From DASZHJ01 sp035507155 (GTDB lineage Bacteria > Pseudomonadota > Alphaproteobacteria > ATCC43930 > CGMCC-115725): a stretch of DNA of 22,209 nt. Positions within the stretch are counted from its first letter, which is position 1. Every line of letters begins with the position of its first letter. Under the pieces are notes generated by a model. It saw nothing but the letters and a program-made list of their open reading frames with translations. It searched no databases and was not told where the DNA came from. The stretch lies in NCBI GenBank assembly GCA_035507155.1, contig DATJOK010000146.1:1-22209 (forward strand), read 5' to 3'. A program made the position numbers and the translations under genes. Below, piece after piece: positions 13,832 to 20,965 of the stretch.

Positions 13832-14230
13832 GTGCCAGTCGGTCCACCTCCGCGGTTCTTGATCGATGAGAACTTGTCGCCGAAGCTTGCTGATCTCGCG
13901 CAATCCAGGGGCTATCACGCCGCTCATGTGCGCGATCTCGGATTGCTGAACGCAAAGGATTGGGATCTCCTGAAGGTGATCCAAAGCGGTGATTGGACGC
14001 TTGTTACCAACAATGTTGTGGAGTTCCGACAACGCTATCGCTCGAAAGTCGAGCTTCATGCCGGTGTCGTATTTCTCGAGGGGGCTGATGCTGGACGCGA
14101 CCTGCAGCTCTCCTCGTTCGAAGCAGCGCTTGCCGATGTCGCAGGCCGTCCCTCGCTTCTCAATGAGGAAATGCTGGTGAGCCCAGAGCCGGGTGGCGGC
14201 TTCACCGTCCGCCGATTCGACCTTCCATGA
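13832..14230 (+). CDS. DUF5615 PIN-like toxin
   Basis: A 132-residue protein of the DUF5615 PIN-like family. It has 'RFLIDENLSPKLADLAQSRGYHAAHVRDLGLLNAKDWDLLKVIQSGDWTLVTNN', with Asp12 and Glu13 in the 'IDENL' motif that marks the family's first acidic position, and 'VTNNVVEFR' where many members have 'VT.D.DF'. PIN domains are metal-dependent RNases; the toxin role is inferred from family and pairing with the DUF433 gene. It starts at a GTG two bases after the antitoxin stop, implying coupled translation. The DUF433/DUF5615 combination is a recurrent toxin-antitoxin-like pair in bacteria. Activity is not shown by sequence. Confidence 0.85.
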   Translation: MPVGPPPRFLIDENLSPKLADLAQSRGYHAAHVRDLGLLNAKDWDLLKVIQSGDWTLVTNNVVEFRQRYRSKVELHAGVVFLEGADAGRDLQLSSFEAALADVAGRPSLLNEEMLVSPEPGGGFTVRRFDLP

Positions 14231-14274
14231 CGGTTCAGCCACCGCGGACGATGCTTTCCCTTCCGGGAATCGCG

Positions 14275-14898
14275 CTACGCCTGCCGCCACCGCTCGCAGA
14301 GCGCGCACACGTCGGCCCAGGTGTCGCTGTCGAAGCCGCGCCAGTAGTCGATGTAGTCGCGGACCTGGTCGATGAAGCCGATGAGGACGCCCGACAGCAT
14401 GCGCTTCGCCATGCGCTCCTCGAGGTCGCCGCTCATGATGCCGATGGCGATGAATTCGAAGAAGTTGAGCTCGCGATCGATCGCCTGCGCCAGGGCGGCG
14501 TTCTCGTCGTCGTAGTTGAGGATCGTCCGGCTGACGCGGGTGCCGCGAGGCAGGAATTCGCGGATCTTCTGCTTGTCGTGAATCCGCTGGCTGTTGGTGA
14601 CGAAATTGGTGATGAGCGTGATGGTGTGCTGCTTCCTCGAATTGCTGAGCGCGATCTCGTTGGTGAAGATCCATCCGAGGACGATGAGGTTGGAGCCGAG
14701 GAAGACGGTGATCTGCCATTCCTTTTCGGGGTCGCCCCAGAGATCGCGGAGATCGATGTGGAAGCCGCCGGCCGAGAGCGCCGCGACGACGGCATAGAAA
14801 AAGTACCGCCGGCGCACGAATCGGGGGTACTGGAGATGCGCGGTTATCCCGAAAAGGCAAGCGATTCCAATGAGAAACCAGAAGGCCGTGGCGGGCAT
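14275..14898 (-). CDS. DUF4760 membrane protein (cargo gene)
   Basis: A 207-residue protein with about three hydrophobic segments: residues 5-20, 32-47 and 63-80. The soluble C-terminal half, 'TRTILNYDDENAALAQAIDRELNFFEFIAIGIMSGDLEERMAKRML' and 'IGFIDQVRDYIDYWRG', matches the DUF4760 family of unknown function. It therefore sits in the membrane with a cytoplasmic or periplasmic helical domain. It is antisense to the flanking tail genes, so it is not part of the late transcript. The ATG at 14898 has GGGGGAG about nine bases upstream and is preferred to the ATG at 14922. A lysogen phenotype (superinfection exclusion, for example) is conceivable but unsupported. Confidence 0.8.
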   Translation of the reverse strand: MPATAFWFLIGIACLFGITAHLQYPRFVRRRYFFYAVVAALSAGGFHIDLRDLWGDPEKEWQITVFLGSNLIVLGWIFTNEIALSNSRKQHTITLITNFVTNSQRIHDKQKIREFLPRGTRVSRTILNYDDENAALAQAIDRELNFFEFIAIGIMSGDLEERMAKRMLSGVLIGFIDQVRDYIDYWRGFDSDTWADVCALCERWRQA

Positions 14899-15024
14899 TG
14901 CGTCTCCCCCTGGGCTGCCCATATAGTCTTCGGACGGTCACCCATCGATGACGTCGTACATCGATTAGTAACCGAGCGAGTTCTATCTTTGCTATCATCT
15001 TCGCCTTCCGGACGGAGGATGGAC

Positions 15025-15060
15025 ATGAAGATCAATTGGGGCATCAAGCCCGGCACCTGA
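15025..15060 (+). CDS. Possible 11-residue micro-ORF, leader-peptide-like
   Basis: ATG at 15025 follows GGAGG (15014-15018) with ideal six-base spacing, and encodes MKINWGIKPGT before a TGA. The stop is followed two bases later by a perfect 8-bp hairpin, GCCGGGCG with CGCCCGGC (15063-15081), and then by a terminator. A ribosome-controlled attenuator or a micro-protein is possible. It may also be chance, since no promoter is clear and no homolog is known to me. Confidence 0.33.
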   Translation: MKINWGIKPGT

Positions 15061-15090
15061 TCGCCGGGCGTCTCGCCCGGCTCACAAACA

Positions 15091-15127
15091 CCCCGCGTCG
15101 GCGCCCGCCGAGCGGGGTTTTGTTTTT
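15091..15127 (+). terminator. Intrinsic terminator upstream of the NlpC/P60 gene
   Basis: CCCCGC (15091-15096) pairs with GCGGGG (15111-15116), with a second inner stem TCGGC/GCCGA, and is followed by TTTTGTTTTT. The T-rich run is on the + strand. It would end transcripts entering from the hub gene or from the preceding cargo, about 80 bases before the peptidase gene. Confidence 0.8.
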
Positions 15128-15208
15128 CTAGCCTCATCTTCGTCGTTGCTATCGACGTCGCCGGCCGCCGGCGGCGGATGATCGCGCGCCGCTCATCCAG
15201 GAAAATCC

Positions 15209-15751
15209 ATGACCCAACTCGAACGCCAACAGCGCGCCGCTGTGGTGGCGGAGGCGCGCGCCTGGCTCGGCACGCCCTATCACCACGAGGGGCGGGTGAA
15301 AGGCGTCGGTGTCGACTGCCTGCAGCTCCTGGCGGCGGTGTTCTCGGCGCCGAAGGTCGCGCTCATCGAGCCTCCTGACATCCCGCACTATCCCTGGGAC
15401 TGGCACCTCCACCGCGATGCCGAGCGCTACCTGGAGGGGCTCACGCGCTACACGCGGGAGATCGCGGGGCCGCCGCATCCCGGCGACATCGTCCTCTTCC
15501 GCTTCGGCCGCTGCTTCAGCCATGGCGGCATCGTCGTCGAGTGGCCGACCATCATCCACGCCTATCTCGGCAAGGGCTGCGTGCTGGAGGACGCCGAGGC
15601 GGCGCGCTGGCTCACTCATGTGGGCGAGACCGGGCCGGAGCACGGCAAGGCGCGGTCCAGGAAATTCTTCTCCTACTGGGCGGCGCATCCGGCGCATGCC
15701 GCGCATGAGCATCATCGCAAGCCGCCGCGCGTCCACGACGAGGTCGACTGA
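15209..15751 (+). CDS. NlpC/P60 tail cell-wall peptidase (GTA gp14-like)
   Basis: A 180-residue cysteine peptidase of the NlpC/P60 family, as in GTA gp14. It opens 'VVAEARAWLGTPYHHEGRVKGVGVDCLQLLAAVF', with catalytic Cys37 in 'GVDCLQ'. The catalytic His is probably His105 in 'FSHGGIVVEW', with 'PGDIVLFRFG' just before it, as is typical; His117 follows in 'IIHAYL'. It probably opens peptidoglycan during DNA entry. The C-terminus is His-rich and probably disordered. CAGGAAA precedes the ATG at 15209. The next gene's ATG follows its TGA with no gap. Confidence 0.92.
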   Translation: MTQLERQQRAAVVAEARAWLGTPYHHEGRVKGVGVDCLQLLAAVFSAPKVALIEPPDIPHYPWDWHLHRDAERYLEGLTRYTREIAGPPHPGDIVLFRFGRCFSHGGIVVEWPTIIHAYLGKGCVLEDAEAARWLTHVGETGPEHGKARSRKFFSYWAAHPAHAAHEHHRKPPRVHDEVD

Positions 15752-18076
15752 ATGGCGTTCCTCTTCGGCAGCAGCGCCAAGACCGCCCAGGCGCAGCAGC
15801 AGCCGGCGGTCTCCGGCCTGCAGATCCAGACCTCGTCGCTGGGGAAGGCGATCCCGCTGGTCTACGGCGCGACCCGCATCGCCGGCAACCTGATCTGGTA
15901 CGGCGATTTCGCGGCGATCCCGCATCAGTCGGCGCCGCCCTCCTCGGGCAAGGGCGGCGTCGCCGGCGGCGGCGGCAAGGGCGGCAGCGGCGGCAGCACG
16001 ACCTACACCTACCAGACCGGCCTCGCGATCGGCCTCTCAGAAGGACCGATCGCCGGCGTCTCGACGGTCTACGCCAACAAGCAGGTGACCTCGCCGGCAG
16101 CGCTGGGCTTCTCGGTGTTCGGCGGCGGCTATGGCCAGGCGCCCTGGGGCGTGCTGGCGTCGCGCTTTCCAGGCCAGGCGGTGGGCTACAGCGGCCTCGC
16201 CTATGTGGCGGCGGACCCCTATCAGCTCAACGACAGCCCCAACCTGCCGAACCACAACTTCGAGGTGCTGGGCCGCTTCTACGCCAGCGCGCCCAACGGC
16301 ACCGACGCCGACCCCTCGCAAGTGATCGCGGATCTCCTCAGCAATCCGGACTACGGCGCCGGCTTTCCGGCGGCGCGGCTCGGCTCGCTCGCGACCTATC
16401 GGTCCTATGTGCTGGCGACCGGCCTCTGGATCTCGCCCGCCTACACCGACCAGGCGCAGGCTTCCTCGATGCTCGACGACATCGCCACCAACACCAACAG
16501 CGCCTTCGTCTGGTCGAGCGGTCTCCTGACCCTGGTGCCTTACGGCGACGCGGCGGTGAGCGCCAACGGCTACAGCTACGCGCCGCCGGCGCAGCCGCTC
16601 TACGATCTCGGCGACGACGATTTCCTGCCGAATACCGGCGCCACCGGCAGCAGCGGCAGCAACAGCGATCCCGTGCTGGTGACGCGCAAGCGGCCGGCGG
16701 ACGCGCTCAACGACGTCAAGCTCGAGTTCCTCAATCGCGGCAACCAGTACAACACCGAGGTGGTGGAGGCGACCGACCAGGCGGCGATCGATCTCTACGG
16801 CCGCCGCAGCAGCGGCTCGAGCCAGGCGCATCTCTTCGCCGATCCCGCCGCGGCGCAGCTCTCGGCGCAGCTGCAGCTGCAGCGCCAGGCGATCCGCAAC
16901 ACCTATCAGTTCACCCTGGGGCAGCGCTACATCCTGCTCGATCCCATGGACATCGTGACCTTGACCGACGCCGCCCTCGGCCTCGACCGGCAATGGGTGC
17001 GCATCACCGAGATCACCGAGGACGACGACGGCAATCTGCTGGTCTCCGCCGAGGAGTATCTCGCCGGCACCGGCGCCGCCGCCGCCTACCGCTTCCAGAC
17101 CGGCGCCGGATTCTCCGCCAACACCAACGCGGCGCCGGGCGACACCAACGCGCCGATCCTCTTCGCGGCGCCGGTGGCGCTCGCCGAGACCGGCCTAGAG
17201 ATCTGGATCGCGCTCTCCGGCGGCGCCGGCTGGGGCGGCGCCGATGTCTGGGCCTCCTCGGACGGCGACACCTACAAGCAGGTGGCGCACAGCATCGGCG
17301 GCAGCCGCCAGGGCGTGCTCGCCCGCGCGCTGCCGGCGGGGAGCGATCCCGATCTCGCCGACACGCTGGCGGTCGATCTCACCATCTCCGGCGGCACGCT
17401 GCTCTCTGGGACGCAAGCCGATGCCGACGCCTTAAACACGCTCTGCTACGCCGACGGCGAGCTCCTCAGCTACCAGACCGCCGATCTCACCGGGGCGAGC
17501 CAGTACGATCTCCGCTATCTCCGCCGCGGCGCCTTCGGCACCGCGATCGCCGACCATCTGCCGGGCGCGCCCTTCGCCCGCATCGACGGCTCGGTGGTCA
17601 AGCTCAGCTACAGCGCCGGCCAGATCGGGACCCAGCTCTTCCTCAAGTTCCCGGCCTTCAACATCTATGGCGGCGGGCTGCAGACGCTGGCGGACGTCCA
17701 GGCCTACGAGATCGCGCTGCCGGCGCCGCCGCCGCCGCCCAACGTGGAGAATTTCTCCGCCGCCAACAGCGGCGAGGTGGTGGCGTTCAAGTGGGACGCG
17801 GTCGCCGACGGCGCGATCGCCGGCTACGACATCCGCTACGGCGCTTTGGGCGTCACCTCCTGGGACCAGATGTTCCCATTGACCGAGGTGATGAAGGGCA
17901 CCGAGATGGCGAATGCCAGCGTGCCGCCCGGCACCTGGACCTTCGCCATCCGCGCCATCGACGTCGCCGGCCAGCGCTCGCCGCAGATGGCGGTGGCGGT
18001 GCTGCAGGTGATCAACACCAATCTCCCCGTCGCCGCGCTGCCGCAGGCACCGGCCTGGGCGAACCTCAACGGCTGA
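15752..18076 (+). CDS. Tail-tip/host-specificity protein (GTA gp15-like)
   Basis: A 774-residue tail-tip protein in the position of GTA gp15 and lambda gpJ. It opens 'GLQIQTSSLGKAIPLVYGATRIAGNLIWYGDF', the usual start of this class, and has a Gly-rich linker at about 65-84. The next part has 'TYQTGLAIGLSEGPIAGVSTVYANKQ' and 'VIADLLSNPDYGAGFPAARLGSLATYRSYVLATGLWISPAYTDQAQASSMLDDIATNTNSAFVW', which match the family's hub domains. Residues about 660-755 form a fibronectin type III-like domain ('FKWDAVADGAIAGYDIRYG', 'TWTFAIRAIDVAGQRSP') after a Pro run. It is shorter than the roughly 1300-residue R. capsulatus gp15; separate downstream genes may supply the rest. Confidence 0.87.
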   Translation: MAFLFGSSAKTAQAQQQPAVSGLQIQTSSLGKAIPLVYGATRIAGNLIWYGDFAAIPHQSAPPSSGKGGVAGGGGKGGSGGSTTYTYQTGLAIGLSEGPIAGVSTVYANKQVTSPAALGFSVFGGGYGQAPWGVLASRFPGQAVGYSGLAYVAADPYQLNDSPNLPNHNFEVLGRFYASAPNGTDADPSQVIADLLSNPDYGAGFPAARLGSLATYRSYVLATGLWISPAYTDQAQASSMLDDIATNTNSAFVWSSGLLTLVPYGDAAVSANGYSYAPPAQPLYDLGDDDFLPNTGATGSSGSNSDPVLVTRKRPADALNDVKLEFLNRGNQYNTEVVEATDQAAIDLYGRRSSGSSQAHLFADPAAAQLSAQLQLQRQAIRNTYQFTLGQRYILLDPMDIVTLTDAALGLDRQWVRITEITEDDDGNLLVSAEEYLAGTGAAAAYRFQTGAGFSANTNAAPGDTNAPILFAAPVALAETGLEIWIALSGGAGWGGADVWASSDGDTYKQVAHSIGGSRQGVLARALPAGSDPDLADTLAVDLTISGGTLLSGTQADADALNTLCYADGELLSYQTADLTGASQYDLRYLRRGAFGTAIADHLPGAPFARIDGSVVKLSYSAGQIGTQLFLKFPAFNIYGGGLQTLADVQAYEIALPAPPPPPNVENFSAANSGEVVAFKWDAVADGAIAGYDIRYGALGVTSWDQMFPLTEVMKGTEMANASVPPGTWTFAIRAIDVAGQRSPQMAVAVLQVINTNLPVAALPQAPAWANLNG

Positions 18077-18096
18077 CATTTCCAGGAGAGAACGCG

Positions 18097-18546
18097 ATGC
18101 CGGCACCCTTTCAGTGGGGCGCGCTCAGCGGCGCCACCACCCTGCTCTCGAGCGAGCTCAATTCCCTCGCCAATTCCAGCGCCGGCACGCTCTCGGCGAC
18201 AGGCGCGGTCGTCGCCGCCACCGGCCACCTCTATGGCTTCGTCGAATTCATGGCGGGCGCCAGCTATACGCCGACGGCGAACGGCTTCATCGAGCTCTGG
18301 CTGCTGCAGTCGATCGACGGCAGCAATTTCGAGGACGGCTCGGCGACGGTGGCGCCGGCGCGGGTCGCCGACGCGATCATTCCCGTGCGTGCCGGCAGCT
18401 CGATCGCGCCGCGCGCCAACGCGGGCCTGCCGCCGCTGGTGCTGCCGCCCGGCAGCTACAAGCCGATCGCCCGCAACCAGACCGGCGCCGCGCTGCCGTC
18501 TGCCGGCAACCTGATCCGCATCGCCTTCGCCGACGTGCAGTCCTGA
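18097..18546 (+). CDS. Hypothetical tail-exterior protein
   Basis: A 149-residue protein with CAGGAGAG before its ATG. It opens 'MPAPFQWGALSGATTLLSSELNSLANSSAG', then has beta-rich 'ATGHLYGFVEFMAGASYTPTANGFIELWLLQSIDGSNFEDG' and 'PPLVLPPGSYKPIARNQTGAALPSAGNLIRIAFAD'. Small proteins with the 'FIELWLLQSIDG.NFEDG' and 'LPPGSYK...RNQTG' pattern occur in tail regions of diverse phages, but I cannot name a family. A beta-sandwich fold is likely. Its stop overlaps the next start by one base (TGATG at 18544-18548). Confidence 0.72.
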   Translation: MPAPFQWGALSGATTLLSSELNSLANSSAGTLSATGAVVAATGHLYGFVEFMAGASYTPTANGFIELWLLQSIDGSNFEDGSATVAPARVADAIIPVRAGSSIAPRANAGLPPLVLPPGSYKPIARNQTGAALPSAGNLIRIAFADVQS

Positions 18547-19406
18547 TGGCGATCCCGCTGCTGGCGCGCAAGCCCAACCGCATTCTGCCGCCGCTCCTGC
18601 GCAGCGACGATCTCCTGCGCGGCCTCGCCTTCGCGCTCTTCTGCAACGAGCCCGGGAAGGGGCCGCTCTGGGACGCGGTGCGCGGTTATGCGGTGCCGGC
18701 GGGGAGCGCCTCCGCCAAGGTGATGAGCCCCTACGGGCTTGCCGCGCACATCAACGGCTCCGGCAATTCCAGCTGGCGCAGCAGCGGCAATCTCATGCCG
18801 CTGGCGACCTCCACCGGCGACGGCGGCGGCGATCTCACGCTCCTCATGATGATGAACTGTCCCGCCACCGCCGGCGGCGGCCAGTCGCTCGGCGGCCAGG
18901 GCGACTACAGCGGCGTCGGCGGCGGGGTGGGCTTCTTCGCGAACTGGAACGCGAGCTTCGCCAACAGCAGCGGCACCATCGGCTTCGACTGCTTCACCGC
19001 CTCGAGCGATGTCGGGATCACCTGCGCAAGCCAGCTCGACGGCAACTATCACGTGCTGGCGGGCAAGCGCACGGGGAGCAGCCACGCGCTCTGGATCGAT
19101 GCGACGAAGCCCACCCAGACCAGCTTCGGGTCGGGGATCAGCAACATTCTCGGCGGCACCAACAACACCATCGGCATCAACGACGACGGCGCGCAGGCCT
19201 TCTCGGTGCCGTTCATGGCCGGCTGGAACCGCGCGCTCTCGGACGCGGAGATCGTCTACGTCTCGCTGCTGGCCTGGGAGGCGCTGGTCGACTACGGCCA
19301 TCCCGCGCTCAGCCCGCTTCCGCTGCCGCCGGGCATCTGGCGCATCGCCACCCGTCTGCCGCCGAGGCGCTCCTTCGTCTGGAGCGACGCGCGGCTGCGT
19401 CGGTAA
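18546..19406 (+). CDS. LamG-like (concanavalin-like) tail protein
   Basis: A 286-residue protein with a LamG/concanavalin A-like lectin signature: 'YHVLAGKRTGSSHALWIDATKPTQTSFG', 'NTIGINDDGAQAFSVPFMAGWNRALSDAEIVYVSLLAWEALV'. The 'GWNRALSDAEI' motif near residues 225-235 is highly characteristic of this fold's final strand. Such domains bind sugars or proteins, so a receptor-binding or decoration role outside the virion is plausible. The start is the ATG at 18546, coupled by a one-base overlap with the preceding stop; the frame is open upstream, but that part reads as a shadow of the previous gene. Confidence 0.8.
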   Translation: MAIPLLARKPNRILPPLLRSDDLLRGLAFALFCNEPGKGPLWDAVRGYAVPAGSASAKVMSPYGLAAHINGSGNSSWRSSGNLMPLATSTGDGGGDLTLLMMMNCPATAGGGQSLGGQGDYSGVGGGVGFFANWNASFANSSGTIGFDCFTASSDVGITCASQLDGNYHVLAGKRTGSSHALWIDATKPTQTSFGSGISNILGGTNNTIGINDDGAQAFSVPFMAGWNRALSDAEIVYVSLLAWEALVDYGHPALSPLPLPPGIWRIATRLPPRRSFVWSDARLRR

Positions 19407-19435
19407 TTCCGTTCCCAACCCCAGGAGAAATCAGC

Positions 19436-19900
19436 ATGAGCCGCAAGTACAGCGCCGCCGTCTCGGCGGTGAACGTCAGCACCGTCCCGCAGGACCTGTT
19501 CGAGATCAAGGCGCCGGCCTCGAAGGTGATCCGGATCCACGAGTGCCGCATCAGCCAGGACGGCTCGGCGGTGAGCTCGCAGGTGCGCGTGCGCGTCTCC
19601 AAGCTCACCGCCACCGTCACCGACGGCAGCGGCGGCACGACACCGGCGGCGGTGCAGGCGGAGGACGGCGACAGCGCCGCGGCCGCGACGGTGAAGGCGA
19701 ACAGCACCACCCAGGCCACCACCACCGGGGCGAAGGCGACCTGGCTCTCCGACGCCTTCAACGTGCTGAGCGGCTGGCTCTGGCTGCCGGCGCCGGAGGA
19801 TCAGCTCGTGCTCTCGCCCAACGACGCCGTCGTCGTCGAGGTGCTCGCCGGCGCGCTGGCCAACGCCGACGCCACCATCGTCTGGGAAGAGATCGGTTGA
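19436..19900 (+). CDS. Hypothetical virion-associated protein
   Basis: A 154-residue protein starting 'MSRKYSAAVSAVNVSTVPQDLFEIKAPASKVIRIHECRISQDG', with a strong CAGGAG Shine-Dalgarno nearby. It has beta-rich 'SSQVRVRVSKLTATVTDGSGGTTPAAVQAEDGDSAAAATV' and ends 'LWLPAPEDQLVLSPNDAVVVEVLAGALANADATIVWEEIG'. The composition and strand pattern resemble small phage-exterior beta-sandwich proteins. No family recognised. Genomic position among tail-exterior genes is the only clue to a role. Confidence 0.7.
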   Translation: MSRKYSAAVSAVNVSTVPQDLFEIKAPASKVIRIHECRISQDGSAVSSQVRVRVSKLTATVTDGSGGTTPAAVQAEDGDSAAAATVKANSTTQATTTGAKATWLSDAFNVLSGWLWLPAPEDQLVLSPNDAVVVEVLAGALANADATIVWEEIG

Positions 19901-19911
19901 GGTAAGGCGGC

Positions 19912-20940
19912 ATGGCCGGCGGGATCTTCAGACGCGCGCCGCGGCCGCAGCGGGCGCCGCGGCGCCTCGCGCCGGCGCTCGTTCCGGCCGCGCCGCCGCC
20001 GGTCATCTCGCCGCCGCCGCTCGCTCCGCCGCGTCCGCGCTGGACGCTCTTCCGGCGGCGCGCCGGGCGCCGGCCGACGCGCCACCTGGCGCCGGCCCTC
20101 GTGCCGACGCCGGTGCTGCCGTCTTCCGCGCCGCCGCCGCGCCGGCCGCGTCCCGCTTGGTGGCGGCTGCGGCGGCGCGCGTCACGGCGGCCGCTCCGCC
20201 AGCCTGCGGTCGCGCTCGCCGCCGGCATCCTGCCGTCCTCGGCGAGCGGCGGCTTCGTGCTGCATTATTCGGGCGTGCTGGTGCCGGACAGCGCCGCGCT
20301 CGCCTCCACCGATCTCGGCACCGCCGTCTTCGACGGCTTCGTCTGGCGGCCGATGAGCGCCGGCCTCTATCGCGCGCCGGGAATCACGCTGGCGAAGACG
20401 GCGCTGGTGCGCACCTATGCGACCACGGTCGCCGTGCTGGGACCGGGGAGCGCCGGCAAGATCGATCCGCAGCTGCAGATCCGCTACTCCCAGAGCGGCG
20501 CCCAGGATCCGGCGATGTGGACCGGCGACGGCAACCCGATGTGGGCCGCCGATCCCTCGATGCAGATGTGGAGCGGGCTCTCGCCCTGGCAGAACTGGAC
20601 CAAGGGCGAGCTCATCACCGGCTTCATCCAGCATCAGCTGGCGATCGACTTCACCGAGGGCCTGCCGATCGTGCAGCAATTCACGCCTGTCATCGATCAG
20701 CCGGCGCTCGCCGACGGCGCCAATGGCGTCGCGGTGGCGGCGGGCGGCAGCCGCATCGATTTCGCCAACGGCAATTTCCTCGAGCCGCCGGCGGTGACGG
20801 CGAGCGTCGTCTCGGTGACAAGCGGCGCGGTCGGCAGCGCGTCGGCCGTCGACATCGACAGCCAAGGCTTCACCGCGCACGTCTTCGGCAGCGACGGGGC
20901 GGATGCCGGCGGCGTCATCAATTGGATCGCCCATAACTGA
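19912..20940 (+). CDS. Tail-exterior protein with Arg/Pro-rich N-terminal repeats
   Basis: A 342-residue protein in two parts. Residues about 6-112 are extremely rich in Arg, Pro and Ala, with two full and one partial copies of a roughly 40-residue repeat: 'LAPALVP' at 19-25 and 59-65, and 'RPRWTLFRRRAGRRP' at 41-55 and 'RPAWWRLRRRASRRP' at 80-94. This part is strongly basic and probably disordered. From residue 113 the protein becomes beta-rich ('GGFVLHYSGVLVPDSAAL', 'DPQLQIRYSQSGAQDPAMWTGDGNPMW', 'GNFLEPPAVTASVVSVTSGAVGSAS') and looks like a phage tail-tip or fibre component. No family recognised. The ATG at 19912 sits 12 bases after the previous stop. Confidence 0.72.
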   Translation: MAGGIFRRAPRPQRAPRRLAPALVPAAPPPVISPPPLAPPRPRWTLFRRRAGRRPTRHLAPALVPTPVLPSSAPPPRRPRPAWWRLRRRASRRPLRQPAVALAAGILPSSASGGFVLHYSGVLVPDSAALASTDLGTAVFDGFVWRPMSAGLYRAPGITLAKTALVRTYATTVAVLGPGSAGKIDPQLQIRYSQSGAQDPAMWTGDGNPMWAADPSMQMWSGLSPWQNWTKGELITGFIQHQLAIDFTEGLPIVQQFTPVIDQPALADGANGVAVAAGGSRIDFANGNFLEPPAVTASVVSVTSGAVGSASAVDIDSQGFTAHVFGSDGADAGGVINWIAHN

Positions 20941-20965
20941 GAGCGGAGAAGAAGAGGTGAGGATC

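Larger units (their letters stand above)
14923..15208. other. Intergenic segment between DUF4760 and NlpC genes
   Basis: This 286-bp stretch holds a perfect 7-bp inverted repeat, ATCGATG at 14944-14950 and CATCGAT at 14959-14965, with an eight-base spacer. It then holds an 11-codon ORF with a strong ribosome site, a hairpin and a terminator (separate entries). The repeat is near the expected control region of the reverse-strand DUF4760 gene and could be its operator; clear -35/-10 hexamers were not found on either strand. The last 80 bases have no recognisable feature except the ribosome site of the next gene. Confidence 0.5.

Noticed and set aside
14227..15024. Long forward frame ending at the 11-codon ORF
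   Set aside because: Most of it is antisense to the DUF4760 gene and reads as low-complexity Val/Glu/Asp sequence; only the last 12 codons have a ribosome site.
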